Shown here: one piece after another, positions 43,920 through 53,434 of the stretch | Layout of the letters: every line of letters begins with the position of its first letter | Numbering within the stretch: position 1 is the stretch's first letter | Source of the DNA: Natronoglomus mannanivorans | Lineage (GTDB): Archaea; Halobacteriota; Halobacteria; Halobacteriales; Natrialbaceae | NCBI GenBank assembly: GCA_025517485.1 | Contig: JAOPKB010000004.1 | Span: forward strand, 62,001 to 126,000 | DNA: 64,000 nucleotides | Direction of reading: 5' to 3' | Position numbers and translations under genes: made by a program | Notes under the pieces: model-generated | Told to the model about the DNA's origin: nothing | What the model saw: the letters and a program-made list of their open reading frames with translations, nothing else | Databases searched by the model: none

Positions 43920-44542
43920 AACCGAACCGCTGGCGCTGGTGGATCGTCGTCGCCGGTGGCGTCGGCGCGCTCGTCCTCGCCGTCGGTGCGATCGTCCTCG
44001 AGTTCACCCCGCCGGCGCTCACCGTCTTCGCGACCGACGCGATCGTCCTCGGATTCGGCGCGCTCGCGATCGCTCTCGGCCTGCTCGCGCTCTTCGGCGC
44101 ACCCGCGAGACGGGATCACGACGTTCCCTTCCCGCCGCCGGACCCTGACGACGAGACAGCGGATTTCGAACACGTGACGGAGACCATCGACGCGTCCCTC
44201 GAGCGACACCGACTCGGCGACGATCGGTTCGAACGCGGCAAACGATCGCGCCAGCGCCACGAGGCGCGAACGGCGATTCGACGGACGGCGATCGACGTCC
44301 TCGCCGCGTGCCACGACGTCTCCGCCGATGACGCGGCGACCCGAATCCGTGATGGAACGTGGACCGAGGATCCGCGTGCAGCGGCGTTTCTCTCGACGAG
44401 CGTGACACCCCCACTCCGACTTCGAATCGTCGACTGGATGTTCGGTATGCGGTACCACCGCGGACTCGAGGCCGCTGTCGAGGAGATCTCCCGACTCGAT
44501 ACCGACCAACTCGCCGTCGAGACCGGAGGTGACCGACCGTGA
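43916..44542 (+). CDS. DUF7269-like membrane protein
   Basis: 208 residues from a GTG overlapping the previous stop. Two membrane helices near the N-terminus (about 8-29 and 38-62) then a soluble helical domain (75-208). The family sits between DUF4129 and DUF58 genes in haloarchaea; I recall it as DUF7269, function unknown. Overlaps the next gene by 4 bp. Confidence 0.78.
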   Translation: MKPNRWRWWIVVAGGVGALVLAVGAIVLEFTPPALTVFATDAIVLGFGALAIALGLLALFGAPARRDHDVPFPPPDPDDETADFEHVTETIDASLERHRLGDDRFERGKRSRQRHEARTAIRRTAIDVLAACHDVSADDAATRIRDGTWTEDPRAAAFLSTSVTPPLRLRIVDWMFGMRYHRGLEAAVEEISRLDTDQLAVETGGDRP

Positions 44543-46020
44543 GCGTACCCTCGAGTACGGACGTGCGTTCGACGGATCGTGACGGGCAGGACGATCACCG
44601 ACGTGAACCCGACGACGAGGACGACAGCGAGAGCAGTACAGGTCCGGAGACGGATCTGCGTACGGACTCGAGCACGAGCACGAGAACGAGTACAAATTCG
44701 AGTGCAAGTGCAACTGCACCTGCCAGTGCGAGCTCGAGTATCGCCTCGACGACAACGACACAGTCTCCCTCGCTCCCGACCGGGCGGTGGGAGGTCGGAC
44801 TGGCCGTCGCGCTCGTCGCCGTCGGTATCGGTATCGTCGCCGGTAACGCGCCGATCTTCCTCTCGGCGGTCGTCGGCCTGAGCTACGCGGCCTACGGCTA
44901 CGCGACACGGCCACCCGACCCCGAGCTCACCGTCACCCGAGTCGTCGATCCCGAATCGCCGACGCCGGGTGAGACGGTGACGGTCGCCCTCGCGGTGACC
45001 AACGAGGCTACCGAGCCGGTCTCCGACCTTCGAATCGTCGACGAACCGCCCGCAGGCCTCGAAGTCGAGGGATCCCCGAAGGGGGCGACCACACTCCAGC
45101 CCGCCGAGACCACGACGATCGAGTACACCGTTCGGGCTCGGCGTGGAACCTACGATTTCGGCGCCGTCTCCCTCGCCGTTCGCAACGTCAGCGGGAGCGC
45201 CGAGTGGCGCCAGCGGGTCGCTCTCGAGACATCGTTCGACTGTGACGACGCCCTCGAGCGGGTGCCACTGGCCGGTCAGACGATCCAGCACACCGGTCGC
45301 GTCGAAACGGACGTCGGTGGCGACGGCCTCGAGTTCTACTCGATTCGGTCGTACCACCCGACGGACCCGATGAGCCGCGTCGACTGGAAGCGACTAGCCC
45401 GCACCGGAGAGCTGACGACCGTCGAGTTCCGCGAGGAACGGGCCGCGAGCGTCGTGGTCGTCGTCGACGTTCGCGAGGGGAACGCGGTCGTTCGCGACGA
45501 GTACGAACTCGACGGCATCGCCCTCTCGAAACACGCTGCCGGCTGGATCGCCGGCGCGTTACTGGAGGAGAACAACCGCGTCGGCGTCGCCCTCTACGGC
45601 GGTCGGGGAGACTACCTGCTCCCCCGCACGGGCCGCGATCAGTCCGCCCGCGTCCGGCAGTTACTCGAGGGCGGGTGGCACGAATCGTTCGGTCGGTCGC
45701 GGTGGCTCTCGATGGCCAACAGGCACGTCGGTCGGTTCTGCAAGCACCTCGACGACGAGAAACAGATCATGTTCGTCACGCCGGTGTTAGACGAGGACCC
45801 GATCAGGTCGGCCCGGCGATTCCGGGCGTACGGCCACGCGGTGACCGTCGTTTGCCCGTCGGTCGCGCACGCGGAGACGACCGGTGGAACGGTCGAACGG
45901 ATCGATCACCGTAATCGCGTGCGTGAACTTCGGGAACAGGACGTTCGTGTGATCGAGTGGGAGCCGGACGAATCGCTGCACGTGGCGGTCGAACGGGCGA
46001 AACGGCGGTGGTCACAATGA
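44539..46020 (+). CDS. DUF58/VWA-like protein
   Basis: 493 residues from a GTG. An acidic, Ser/Thr-rich N-terminal region (1-80), two helices (about 90-125), a CARDB-like beta domain (about 135-230) and then DUF58 with its marker IRSYHPTDPMSRVDWKRLARTGEL near 272-295. The VWA-type part follows (VVVVVDVREGN). DUF58 proteins pair with MoxR ATPases in chaperone-like systems; no MoxR gene is visible in this window. Confidence 0.88.
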   Translation: MSVPSSTDVRSTDRDGQDDHRREPDDEDDSESSTGPETDLRTDSSTSTRTSTNSSASATAPASASSSIASTTTTQSPSLPTGRWEVGLAVALVAVGIGIVAGNAPIFLSAVVGLSYAAYGYATRPPDPELTVTRVVDPESPTPGETVTVALAVTNEATEPVSDLRIVDEPPAGLEVEGSPKGATTLQPAETTTIEYTVRARRGTYDFGAVSLAVRNVSGSAEWRQRVALETSFDCDDALERVPLAGQTIQHTGRVETDVGGDGLEFYSIRSYHPTDPMSRVDWKRLARTGELTTVEFREERAASVVVVVDVREGNAVVRDEYELDGIALSKHAAGWIAGALLEENNRVGVALYGGRGDYLLPRTGRDQSARVRQLLEGGWHESFGRSRWLSMANRHVGRFCKHLDDEKQIMFVTPVLDEDPIRSARRFRAYGHAVTVVCPSVAHAETTGGTVERIDHRNRVRELREQDVRVIEWEPDESLHVAVERAKRRWSQ

Positions 46021-47696
46021 CAGGACAGGGCATCGACGGATCGTCGGCGTTTGGATCGGACTCGGACTCGGAGACAGCGATGAACGCGAAAACGGGGACA
46101 GACTTCGGTCTCCTCCCGACCGGAATCGCGGCGGTCACGGTGTTCGTGATCGGGGCCTCTCTCGGGGCCACGACCGCGACGGTCGGTGCGTTGCTCGCGG
46201 TCGGCGGACTCCTGACGGGACTCTCACTGTTGTCTTCGGAGTCGCTCGCCACCAGGGCACTCGGTAGCTGTGTATTCGTCGGCGGGTTCGCCCTCGCCGG
46301 TAGTGTGGTGCTGACCGGTTCCCCGGTTGCCGTGGGTGGCGTCCTCGCCGTCGGCGTAACGGCTGTCGCCGTTTTGTCCCGGACGGGGCGGTATGCGGTC
46401 GTCAGCCAGACCTGCCGTGACTCGGCGGTCCTCGCAGTCGTCGTCGGGACGACACTGATCGCGCTCCTCGAGGGTGTGGTGGGTGTGACCGCGATCACGG
46501 CTCGGTCGCTGCTGGCGGTACTCACGCTGAACGCGTCTGCCGCTGCCGTGTCGCTCCTGTTCTCGTTCGCTGTCACGGTCGTCCTCCTCGACCTCGCGAG
46601 CTCGATTCTCGAGCCTCGATTACCCGATGGCGTCTCGCTGCCGTCGATGGTCTCGTTCGTCCACTGGATCCTCGACCTACCGACGGGCGTCTTCTACGTC
46701 GTCGCCATCGTCGGATTTTTCGCCCTCAGCGCCGACGTTTCGGCTGCCTTCGAGAGCGCGCTCGTCGCCCTCGGACCGGTTGGCACCGTCGTCGAACTCG
46801 CGCTGGTATCGGGGCTTTTACACGTTGCCGTCGTACTGGTCGCCCTGTCAGTAACCGCCGTGATCGTCGGAAAGGCGATCACACCGCTCGTCTCGGTGTG
46901 GCTCGGCCACTATCCGTTGCGGACGCTCGCGCTGGGGTCGGGTGGTGCCGTCGTGGCTGCCCTGCTGGTCGCGGCGACGGTTGCGGTTCCGGACGTCGTC
47001 GCACCGAGCTACCCCGTGGCGCTCTTCGGCGTGCTCGTCCTGACGTCCTTTTTCGTCGACGCCACCGAGTTCGTGACCGGAGTGATCGACCTCGCGACAC
47101 CGTCCCGGTACGCCCTCGCGTTCGGAGTGATTGCGCTCTTCGCGACGGTGACGGTCGGCGCCCTCGAGGGCGTCGAACCAGTCGTCGTCTTCGCGGGCGT
47201 CGCCGCGTCGATTCTCGTCTGGGATCTCGGGGAGAATACGTTGTCGATGCGAACACAGCTCGGTGACGCCGTCGACACTCGCGAACCGGAACTCGTCCAC
47301 GCGACAGGGAGTATCGCCGTCGGCGTCCTCGGTGTCGCGGTCGCTGCGACCGCGATGTACGTCCTCGGGAACGTCTCTCCGCCCGAGGAGCGCTGGCAGG
47401 CGCTCGCACCGTTCGTGCTGGCGCTCGCAGCGGTGTTCGTCCTCGGTCTCGCGGTCCAGCGTGACTTCGGGTTTGGAGCCGTCCTCGACCGGATTCGAGG
47501 AGAGGGGTTCTCTCAGCTGCCCTCGAGATACCCGTTCGTCGTGGGTGGGTCGGCGGTCGTCCTCGTCTGTCTGAGTTTGATCGGCCTCGGATACGGCTAT
47601 CTCGTGTTCTTCCTGCTGGTGATCCTGTTGCCGTTTGCGTTGCTCGTTGGCCTCGACTGGACCACGGACAGTCCACACGACTATCGCAACAATTGA
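46017..47696 (+). CDS. DUF7519-like multi-pass membrane protein
   Basis: 559 residues from the ATG overlapping the DUF58 stop. About fourteen predicted helices with small-residue-rich sequence. It ends the DUF4129-DUF7269-DUF58 operon, an order that recurs in haloarchaea; I recall this last member as DUF7519. Role unknown, presumably the membrane platform of the system. Confidence 0.78.
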   Translation: MTGQGIDGSSAFGSDSDSETAMNAKTGTDFGLLPTGIAAVTVFVIGASLGATTATVGALLAVGGLLTGLSLLSSESLATRALGSCVFVGGFALAGSVVLTGSPVAVGGVLAVGVTAVAVLSRTGRYAVVSQTCRDSAVLAVVVGTTLIALLEGVVGVTAITARSLLAVLTLNASAAAVSLLFSFAVTVVLLDLASSILEPRLPDGVSLPSMVSFVHWILDLPTGVFYVVAIVGFFALSADVSAAFESALVALGPVGTVVELALVSGLLHVAVVLVALSVTAVIVGKAITPLVSVWLGHYPLRTLALGSGGAVVAALLVAATVAVPDVVAPSYPVALFGVLVLTSFFVDATEFVTGVIDLATPSRYALAFGVIALFATVTVGALEGVEPVVVFAGVAASILVWDLGENTLSMRTQLGDAVDTREPELVHATGSIAVGVLGVAVAATAMYVLGNVSPPEERWQALAPFVLALAAVFVLGLAVQRDFGFGAVLDRIRGEGFSQLPSRYPFVVGGSAVVLVCLSLIGLGYGYLVFFLLVILLPFALLVGLDWTTDSPHDYRNN

Positions 47697-48032
47697 AGCG
47701 GGTTCCGTACCGATCACACCTGTGGTTCTCGGTCGTTTCGCTCGCTTCGAACCGCGTTCTCCGACCCGTACTCCCTCGTCGAATCGGGCATCGCGTCGAC
47801 GACCGATCTCTCGGCTGTCGACGTGAGCCGTTGCCGTCGATCCAACATCAGGCGGTCCCGCGACGGGTTCGAAGGCCTTATACTCGAGAGTTGGATAGAT
47901 ACCGATGACTTACTGGTCGGCGGGCACCAGTGGGCACCTGTACGGCACACGTGTCGCCACAGGTCGGGATGTGATCCGTTCGCCGACGCGGTCGGCTGCC
48001 GGATTGAACCAGGAAACGCCCGCAGGTACACT
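47697..48032. promoter_or_regulatory. Leader region of rpl15e
   Basis: 336 bp. CTTATACTCG at 47877-47886 is a TATA candidate, implying a leader of about 130 nt before the ATG, long for a haloarchaeon. GGGCACC...GGTCGGG-type pairings around 47922-47970 might fold. No riboswitch class recognised. Confidence 0.4.
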
Positions 48033-48623
48033 ATGGCACGAAGCTTCTACTCCCACATCAAGGAGGCATGGAAGGACCCCGACGACGGCAAACTCGGGGA
48101 ACTGCAGTGGCAACGAAAACAGGAGTGGCGCAAACAGGGCGCCATCGAGCGTATCGAGCGCCCGACCCGCCTGGACAAGGCCCGCGAACTCGGCTACAAG
48201 GCGAAACAGGGCATCGTCGTCGCCCGCGTCTCCGTCCGCAAGGGGACCGCACGCAAGCAGCGACACAAGGCCGGTCGTCGGTCGAAGCGCCAGGGTGTCA
48301 ACCGGATCGGTCGCCGGAAGAACATCCAGCGCATCGGCGAGGAACGCGTCACCCGGAAGTACCCCAACCTGCGGGTGCTCAACAGCTACTGGGTCGGCGA
48401 AGACGGCTCCCAGAAGTGGTTCGAAGTGATCCTCGTGGACCCGAACCACCCCGCTATCCAGAACGACGACGATCTCAACTGGATCTGTGACGATACCCAC
48501 GAAAACCGCGCGCTGCGCGGTCTGACGAGTGCTGGCAAGTCCAACCGTGGTCTCAACAACCGCGGGAAGGGCGCAGAGAAGGTCCGCCCGAGCAACAACG
48601 GCGGGCAGGGTCGCGCGAAGTAA
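48033..48623 (+). CDS. rpl15e: 50S ribosomal protein L15e
   Basis: 196 residues, start MARSFYSHIKEAW. The basic core (KARELGYKAKQGIVVARVSVRKG) and the conserved RVLNSYWVGEDGSQKWFEVILVD stretch are diagnostic of eL15. It binds 23S rRNA in the large subunit. Highly basic for a haloarchaeal protein, as expected for an rRNA binder. Confidence 0.97.
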   Translation: MARSFYSHIKEAWKDPDDGKLGELQWQRKQEWRKQGAIERIERPTRLDKARELGYKAKQGIVVARVSVRKGTARKQRHKAGRRSKRQGVNRIGRRKNIQRIGEERVTRKYPNLRVLNSYWVGEDGSQKWFEVILVDPNHPAIQNDDDLNWICDDTHENRALRGLTSAGKSNRGLNNRGKGAEKVRPSNNGGQGRAK

Positions 48624-48728
48624 TCGCCCGCCCGTCAGTATCCGTCCAGCATCCACAGATTTTCCGTTTTTCGATTTCTCGAGTCACGACTACACGAACC
48701 CGACTATCGTTCGGACCCGAGTTCGAAC

Positions 48729-49331
48729 TCAGTCGTCGACTGCCTCTCCCACCATCGGCTGTCCCTCCTCGGCCCACGCATCGAGGCCACCCTCGAGGAC
48801 GAAGACGTTCTCGTAGCCGTCCTCGATGAGCGACGCCGAGCGTCTGACGGCGATGCTGTGTGGACAGGCGCAGTAGGTGACGATGGTCTCGTCGTGATCC
48901 CAGTCGTCGACGGGATCGGAACTCATGCCGTCCGGTGCAGGGCTCAACACGGCGCCGTCGATGCGTCGGTCCTCGTAGCTGGGTCGACCGCGCGTGTCGA
49001 CGAAGTGTGCGTCGTCGGCCTCGTACCACTCGATCGCGTCGTCCATCGAGACGAGGGAGACCTCGGTTCCCTCGTGTTCTAGCGTCGAGGCGGCCTCTTC
49101 GGTGTCGTTTTCTTCCTCTTCTTCCTCCTCCTCGTTCTCGTCTTCATCGTCGTCCGTAGACTCCGATTCAGTTTCGTCCGTCTCGTCTTCGTCCTCCGTT
49201 TCGGTTTCGTTCTCCGCTTCGGTTTCGGTATCGTCGTCCTCACCGCTCCCGAGGCAGCCAGCGATCGCGACGATTGAGCCACCAGCAACGGTCAGCAGTC
49301 GACGTCGAGTCTGTGTCTTGGTTCGCTCCAT
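48729..49331 (-). CDS. Tat-lipoprotein rhodanese
   Basis: 200 residues from the ATG at 49331. The N-terminus has TRRRLLTVAGG and a lipobox AGC (C about 25), so it is a lipid-anchored, Tat-exported protein. A Glu/Asp/Thr-rich linker (about 28-82) follows, then a rhodanese domain with DTRGRPSYEDRRIDGAV and the active-site loop TYCACPHS (catalytic cysteine near 155). It would transfer sulfane sulfur outside the cell. Paralogue next door at 49436. Confidence 0.85.
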   Translation of the reverse strand: MERTKTQTRRRLLTVAGGSIVAIAGCLGSGEDDDTETEAENETETEDEDETDETESESTDDDEDENEEEEEEEENDTEEAASTLEHEGTEVSLVSMDDAIEWYEADDAHFVDTRGRPSYEDRRIDGAVLSPAPDGMSSDPVDDWDHDETIVTYCACPHSIAVRRSASLIEDGYENVFVLEGGLDAWAEEGQPMVGEAVDD

Positions 49332-49435
49332 ACACCATTTCCAATGGAAATTAATATACACGTTCTCGTGAATTTCAGCTACCGGTGGACGACGACATCG
49401 TTATATGTGATGGAACTGACGTCCCACCGATCGAC

Positions 49436-50266
49436 TCAGGTCTCGATCGATCCGTCACTCGAGATCTCGCCGTCGACTAGTTCGCCGAGCGTTGCCTCCG
49501 TCCAGTAGTCGGGCGTCTCGAGTGTGATCGGTGACTCCTCGGTGAGCCCGTCGAACCGAAGGGTGAGTTCGTAGCTGCCGTCGTCGTCGATCACCGCGGC
49601 CTCGCGCTGGCCAGTGGGTTCGTGTTCGGCGACGACCGTCGCACCGTCGCCGGCGGTGTCGGTTCGCCCGCGGACCGTGTAACTGGTCTCGACGACGTCC
49701 TCGCCGACCATCGGATAGCCCCGATCGCGCCACGCGAGCGAACCCTCGTCGATCGCGTAGACGTCCTCGTAGCCGTCCTCGACGAGCGCTGCCGCGCGGT
49801 GGCCGGCGAGCGTGTGCGGGCAGTCACAGTAGGTGACGATGGTCTCCTCGCGGTCCCAGTCGGCGACCGGGTCGTCCTCCTCGAGGCCGTCGGGTGCGGG
49901 ACTCAGGACGGCGCCGGCGATGTGCCCGCGCTCGTATTGGTGTTCGCTGCGGGCGTCGACGAAGCGGGCCGACTCCTCTTGGTGCCACTCGTAGGCGTCG
50001 TCGACCGGGACGAGCGGTACGTCGACACCGGCGATGCGTTCGGTTTCGTAGTCGTGTTCGGCGTCGTCGGTGTCGGTCGACTCGGTTTGGGTCGGTTCCC
50101 GTTCGGCTTCGGAACTGGCCTCAGTGTCCGTCTCTGCACCCGCCGATTCCGCCCCATCGTCGGTACTCGGATCGCTTTCGTCAGTGAGACAGCCAGCAGT
50201 TGCGGCGAGACCGGTACAGACCGACACGAGAACACGGCGTCTGGTCGACTCGAGTGAGTTGTTCAT
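49436..50266 (-). CDS. Tat-lipoprotein rhodanese with C-terminal beta domain
   Basis: 276 residues. STRRRVLVSV and lipobox AGC near residue 25-27; an acidic linker; a rhodanese domain with YERGHIAGAVLSPAPDG and TYCDCPHTLAG as the active loop; then about 70 extra residues of beta-rich sequence (TVVAEHEPTGQREAAVIDDDGSY) absent from the neighbour. The two genes are tandem and 105 bp apart, clearly duplicated and then diverged. Confidence 0.85.
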   Translation of the reverse strand: MNNSLESTRRRVLVSVCTGLAATAGCLTDESDPSTDDGAESAGAETDTEASSEAEREPTQTESTDTDDAEHDYETERIAGVDVPLVPVDDAYEWHQEESARFVDARSEHQYERGHIAGAVLSPAPDGLEEDDPVADWDREETIVTYCDCPHTLAGHRAAALVEDGYEDVYAIDEGSLAWRDRGYPMVGEDVVETSYTVRGRTDTAGDGATVVAEHEPTGQREAAVIDDDGSYELTLRFDGLTEESPITLETPDYWTEATLGELVDGEISSDGSIET

Positions 50267-50446
50267 ACCGTTCGGGCGTCCAGCGATGAAATAATGGTTC
50301 TGGTCGACCCAGACGAACGGATTTCGTCGGGTCCGGGCCCGGGGTCGGAGTCGGTTTCCGGTCGAGCGCAGTAAGTCATCGAGCAGGTACTGTCGGTCTC
50401 CTCGAGAGTCGAGCTCGAGGTCGACCCGGTGAGTTGGTTCGGAGTC

Positions 50447-50818
50447 CTACTCCTCGTAGGTGTGCCCGTCATTGACTGGTGGCGCGCCGAGCCCGAGTAC
50501 CCGCACGTCACTGTCGGCATCGGCGTCGTTGTACGCACGGTGTGGACTCTCCGGTTCGGCGACGAAGAACTGGCCGCGGTCGACGTGATAGACCTTCTCG
50601 GGCGTTTCGACGCTGAGAACGCCGTCGATCACGTAGAACGCTTCCTCCTGTTCGTCGTGGTAGTGGAGCCCCGATAGTGGAATCTCCTCACCGGGTTCGA
50701 CGTGGTAGATCCGGAGCCCCATCCGTTCCATTCCGACTGCCTCGCTCACGTAGCGCATCTCCGAGGGACGGTCCGGCTTCGCCTCGAGGTCGTTCGGGTC
50801 GATCAGGTGGTAGCCCAT
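50447..50818 (-). CDS. Cupin-domain protein
   Basis: 123 residues from the ATG at 50818 (MGYHLIDPNDLE). Cupin motif 1 as GLHYHDEQEEAFYVIDG with metal ligands H-x-H...E, motif 2 as FFVAEPESPHRAY. Single-domain cupin of unknown substrate. Upstream frame to 51034 overlaps the divergent uspA promoter and is rejected. Confidence 0.85.
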   Translation of the reverse strand: MGYHLIDPNDLEAKPDRPSEMRYVSEAVGMERMGLRIYHVEPGEEIPLSGLHYHDEQEEAFYVIDGVLSVETPEKVYHVDRGQFFVAEPESPHRAYNDADADSDVRVLGLGAPPVNDGHTYEE

Positions 50819-50939
50819 ACGGACACGCTCGGCTACGTCCGGGATAATTCTTGGCCGGCCAATCACACTGTTCGGCTGGGACCGGCCGTGATGTGAGTCG
50901 GGACGGGGACTTATCCTGCGCGCTATCGTACGCTCGCGC

Positions 50940-51380
50940 ATGACGAAACACGTCCTCGTCCCCGTCGACGACTCCGACCGATCGATACAGGCACTCGAGT
51001 TCGTCTTCGAGGAGTATCCGGACGCGCGGATCACCGCCTTGCACGTGATCGACCCGGCCGATTTCTACGCGGCGACCGGTATCGACGGCGGCGCGATGGC
51101 CAACTACGACCAGATCCGGGAGAACCACGAGACGCGCGCGAACGAAATTCTCGAGCGTGCTCGCGAGCACGCGGCCGAACACGGACTCGAGACACAGTTC
51201 GAGACCGACGAAATACTCGGCGGCGTCTCGCGGTCGATCATCCAGTACACCGAAGAACACGACATCGACCACGTCGTCATCGGAAGCCACGGCCGAACCG
51301 GTGCGAGTCGCATTCTGCTGGGGAGCGTCGCGGAGAAGGTCGCTCGTCGCTCGCCGGTTCCGGTGACGATCGTTCGCTAG
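50940..51380 (+). CDS. UspA-family universal stress protein
   Basis: 146 residues, one Usp domain. Start KHVLVPVDDSDRS and the ATP-binding pattern G-x2-G-x9-GS (VIGSHGRTGASRILLGSVAEKVAR, about 118-141) are complete. Usp proteins bind ATP and act in stress tolerance; haloarchaea carry many. Divergent from the cupin gene. Confidence 0.92.
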   Translation: MTKHVLVPVDDSDRSIQALEFVFEEYPDARITALHVIDPADFYAATGIDGGAMANYDQIRENHETRANEILERAREHAAEHGLETQFETDEILGGVSRSIIQYTEEHDIDHVVIGSHGRTGASRILLGSVAEKVARRSPVPVTIVR

Positions 51381-51414
51381 GCCACGACACTCGATCTTCG
51401 ATCTTCGATCGAAT

Positions 51415-52125
51415 TCAGACCGTCGTCAACGCCCCGACCGGCGCGTCGGTTCGCGCTCGAGCGCGTTCGATGCCGTCGTCGCCGGCGGCGATGAGCGCGA
51501 AGACGCCAGCGGTTTCGGCGTCGGCAGTGTCGACGATGTCGAGCAAGAGTTCCTGGGTCTCGCCCGACCGGATGAGGTCGTCGACGACGAGCACCGAGTC
51601 TCCCGCACTGATCGAGGAGGCTGGCAAGTAATAGGTGAGTTCGATTCCCGACTCGAGGCGCTCGCGGGCTTCGATGAACTCCTCGACGGCGGTCTCCTTG
51701 CGCTTTTTCGCGTAGATACAGCCGACGCCGTAGTAACTCGCGAGCGAGGCGGCGAGCGTGATGCCGTCGGTCGCAGCCGTGAGGACGACGTCGGGACGAC
51801 CGAAGTCGAAGGCGTCGGCGACGACGGGTGCGACGAGGTCGAGAAACGGCTGGTCGAAGACCGCAGCGGAGTTGTCGACGTATCCCTCGTCGTCGACTCG
51901 GATGCGGGCGTCGAGTTCCTCGGCCAGCGCGTCCCGACCGACGTCTTCGACGACTGCTCGAGCGCGCTCGGTGCTCGGCAGGACGTGGCCGTTGACGTAG
52001 CGGTTGAGGTCGCCGGCGGGCAGCCCCGTTCGTGCGGCGAGTTCGTCGTACGTACGTGTCTCCTTGAGCATGCACAGCACGTCGACGGCGCGCAGTTGCA
52101 GCGCGGCTTTCTCGGCTCTGTTCAT
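51415..52125 (-). CDS. gfcR: Transcription regulator GfcR (phosphoribosyltransferase-like)
   Basis: 236 residues from the ATG at 52125. An N-terminal helix-turn-helix (RTYDELAARTGLPAGDLNRYVNG) is joined to a phosphoribosyltransferase fold with the PRPP loop VLVVDDLIRSGET near 175-188. It looks like orotate phosphoribosyltransferase but is a known haloarchaeal activator of glycolytic genes, GfcR. The true pyrE lies separately at 61523. Confidence 0.88.
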   Translation of the reverse strand: MNRAEKAALQLRAVDVLCMLKETRTYDELAARTGLPAGDLNRYVNGHVLPSTERARAVVEDVGRDALAEELDARIRVDDEGYVDNSAAVFDQPFLDLVAPVVADAFDFGRPDVVLTAATDGITLAASLASYYGVGCIYAKKRKETAVEEFIEARERLESGIELTYYLPASSISAGDSVLVVDDLIRSGETQELLLDIVDTADAETAGVFALIAAGDDGIERARARTDAPVGALTTV

Positions 52126-52285
52126 ACTCGTATGCACGATTCCGCAAGTATGGGTATTTCGATCGCTTTCTGAACGTCGGATAACCACGAACGTGAGCGT
52201 CTCGAGGCGGCCTCCGTCGACCCGGAACCGGCAACCGGTCCGTACTAGCCGTAGATTGATGCGCTCGAACTCCCAGCACAGACCG

Positions 52286-53392
52286 ATGACAGCGCAGATT
52301 CGATTCGGCATCGTCGGCGCCGCTGGCCGTGGAATGGGATACCGAATTCCGGCGACAGAGGACGACCGCGTAACGGTTCGAGCGGTCTGTGACGTCTCAC
52401 CGGACGGACTGGAGCGAGCCCAGGAGGCGTTCGGTGCCCCGGAGTGCTACACCGATTTCCACGAGATGCTCTGGGAAGCCGATCTGGACGCGGTGCTGAT
52501 CGCGACGCCGAAAGAACACCACGTCCCGCAGTCGGTCGCCGCACTCGAGCGGGGGCTGGACGTCCTCTGTGAAGTTCCCGCCTGTCGGAGTCTCGAGGAA
52601 GGGCGCGAACTGGTCCGTGCGGTCGACGACTCGCCGGGACGGTTCATGATCGCGGAGAACGACGTCTTCCGCCGGGGGTGGATGCTCGTCGCCGAGTTGG
52701 TCGCCGACGGCCGATTCGGTGACGTCTACTACGCCAGAAGCGAACGGGTAACGAACAGCGCGGACCACGTCGAAGAGGTCGCCTGGCGACGCACCTGGCG
52801 AACGGGGCGAAACGGGGTTACCTATCCCACGCACAATCTTGGACCGCTGCTTCGCTGGTTCCCCGACGACCGGATCGACCGAGTGTCCTGTGAGGGAAGC
52901 GGTCATCATCACGTCGATCCACGGGGTGATCCGTACGAGCAAGAAGACACGGTCGTCATGCTGGCGAAGACCGAACGGGATCGGTTGATCGTCCACCGTC
53001 AGGACATCCTCTCGGAACGCCCGGCGGCTGGCTACCGATTCGAACTGCAGGGAACGCGGGGCTGTTTCGAATCCGCTCCCCACGCGGACGCCGACCACCG
53101 GATCAGTCTCGCCGATTCGGACGGGGGACACGGCTGGCAATCGCTCGAGGACTACGAGGACGACTACCTTCCCGACCGGTGGCGAACCCTCCCCGAGGTC
53201 GCTCGCGAAACGGGTCGGAATGGTGGTGACTATCTCGTCTTCGAATCGTTCGTCGACGCGATCGTGTCGGATTCGCCACCGCCGATCGACGTTCACGAGG
53301 GGCTTGACATGACGCTTCCGGGGCTCGTCAGCGAGCGATCGATCGACGCCGACGGCGAGTGGCTCGACGTGCCCGACTCGCGAGAGTGGTGA
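52286..53392 (+). CDS. Gfo/Idh/MocA-family oxidoreductase
   Basis: 368 residues from the ATG at 52286. Rossmann loop FGIVGAAGRGMGYR, second strand VCDVS, and the family motif LCEVPACRSLEEG (usually CEKP; here E-V-P replaces E-K-P, so the catalytic lysine is missing). C-terminal beta-sheet domain with THNLGPLLRWF. The lost lysine suggests altered or no dehydrogenase activity. Upstream frame to 52004 overlaps gfcR and is rejected. Confidence 0.82.
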   Translation: MTAQIRFGIVGAAGRGMGYRIPATEDDRVTVRAVCDVSPDGLERAQEAFGAPECYTDFHEMLWEADLDAVLIATPKEHHVPQSVAALERGLDVLCEVPACRSLEEGRELVRAVDDSPGRFMIAENDVFRRGWMLVAELVADGRFGDVYYARSERVTNSADHVEEVAWRRTWRTGRNGVTYPTHNLGPLLRWFPDDRIDRVSCEGSGHHHVDPRGDPYEQEDTVVMLAKTERDRLIVHRQDILSERPAAGYRFELQGTRGCFESAPHADADHRISLADSDGGHGWQSLEDYEDDYLPDRWRTLPEVARETGRNGGDYLVFESFVDAIVSDSPPPIDVHEGLDMTLPGLVSERSIDADGEWLDVPDSREW

Positions 53393-53434
53393 CCGGGGCC
53401 TTCCACGTCCGGAACGGCTCTCTCGATCGCGTCG

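Noticed and set aside
42938-44914. Antisense 658-codon frame
   Set aside because: A mirror of the DUF4129/DUF7269/DUF58 genes. High GC with few stops creates long Arg/Ser-rich antisense frames throughout this window (also 38046-39608, 33896-35098, 577-1458 and 24535-25755).
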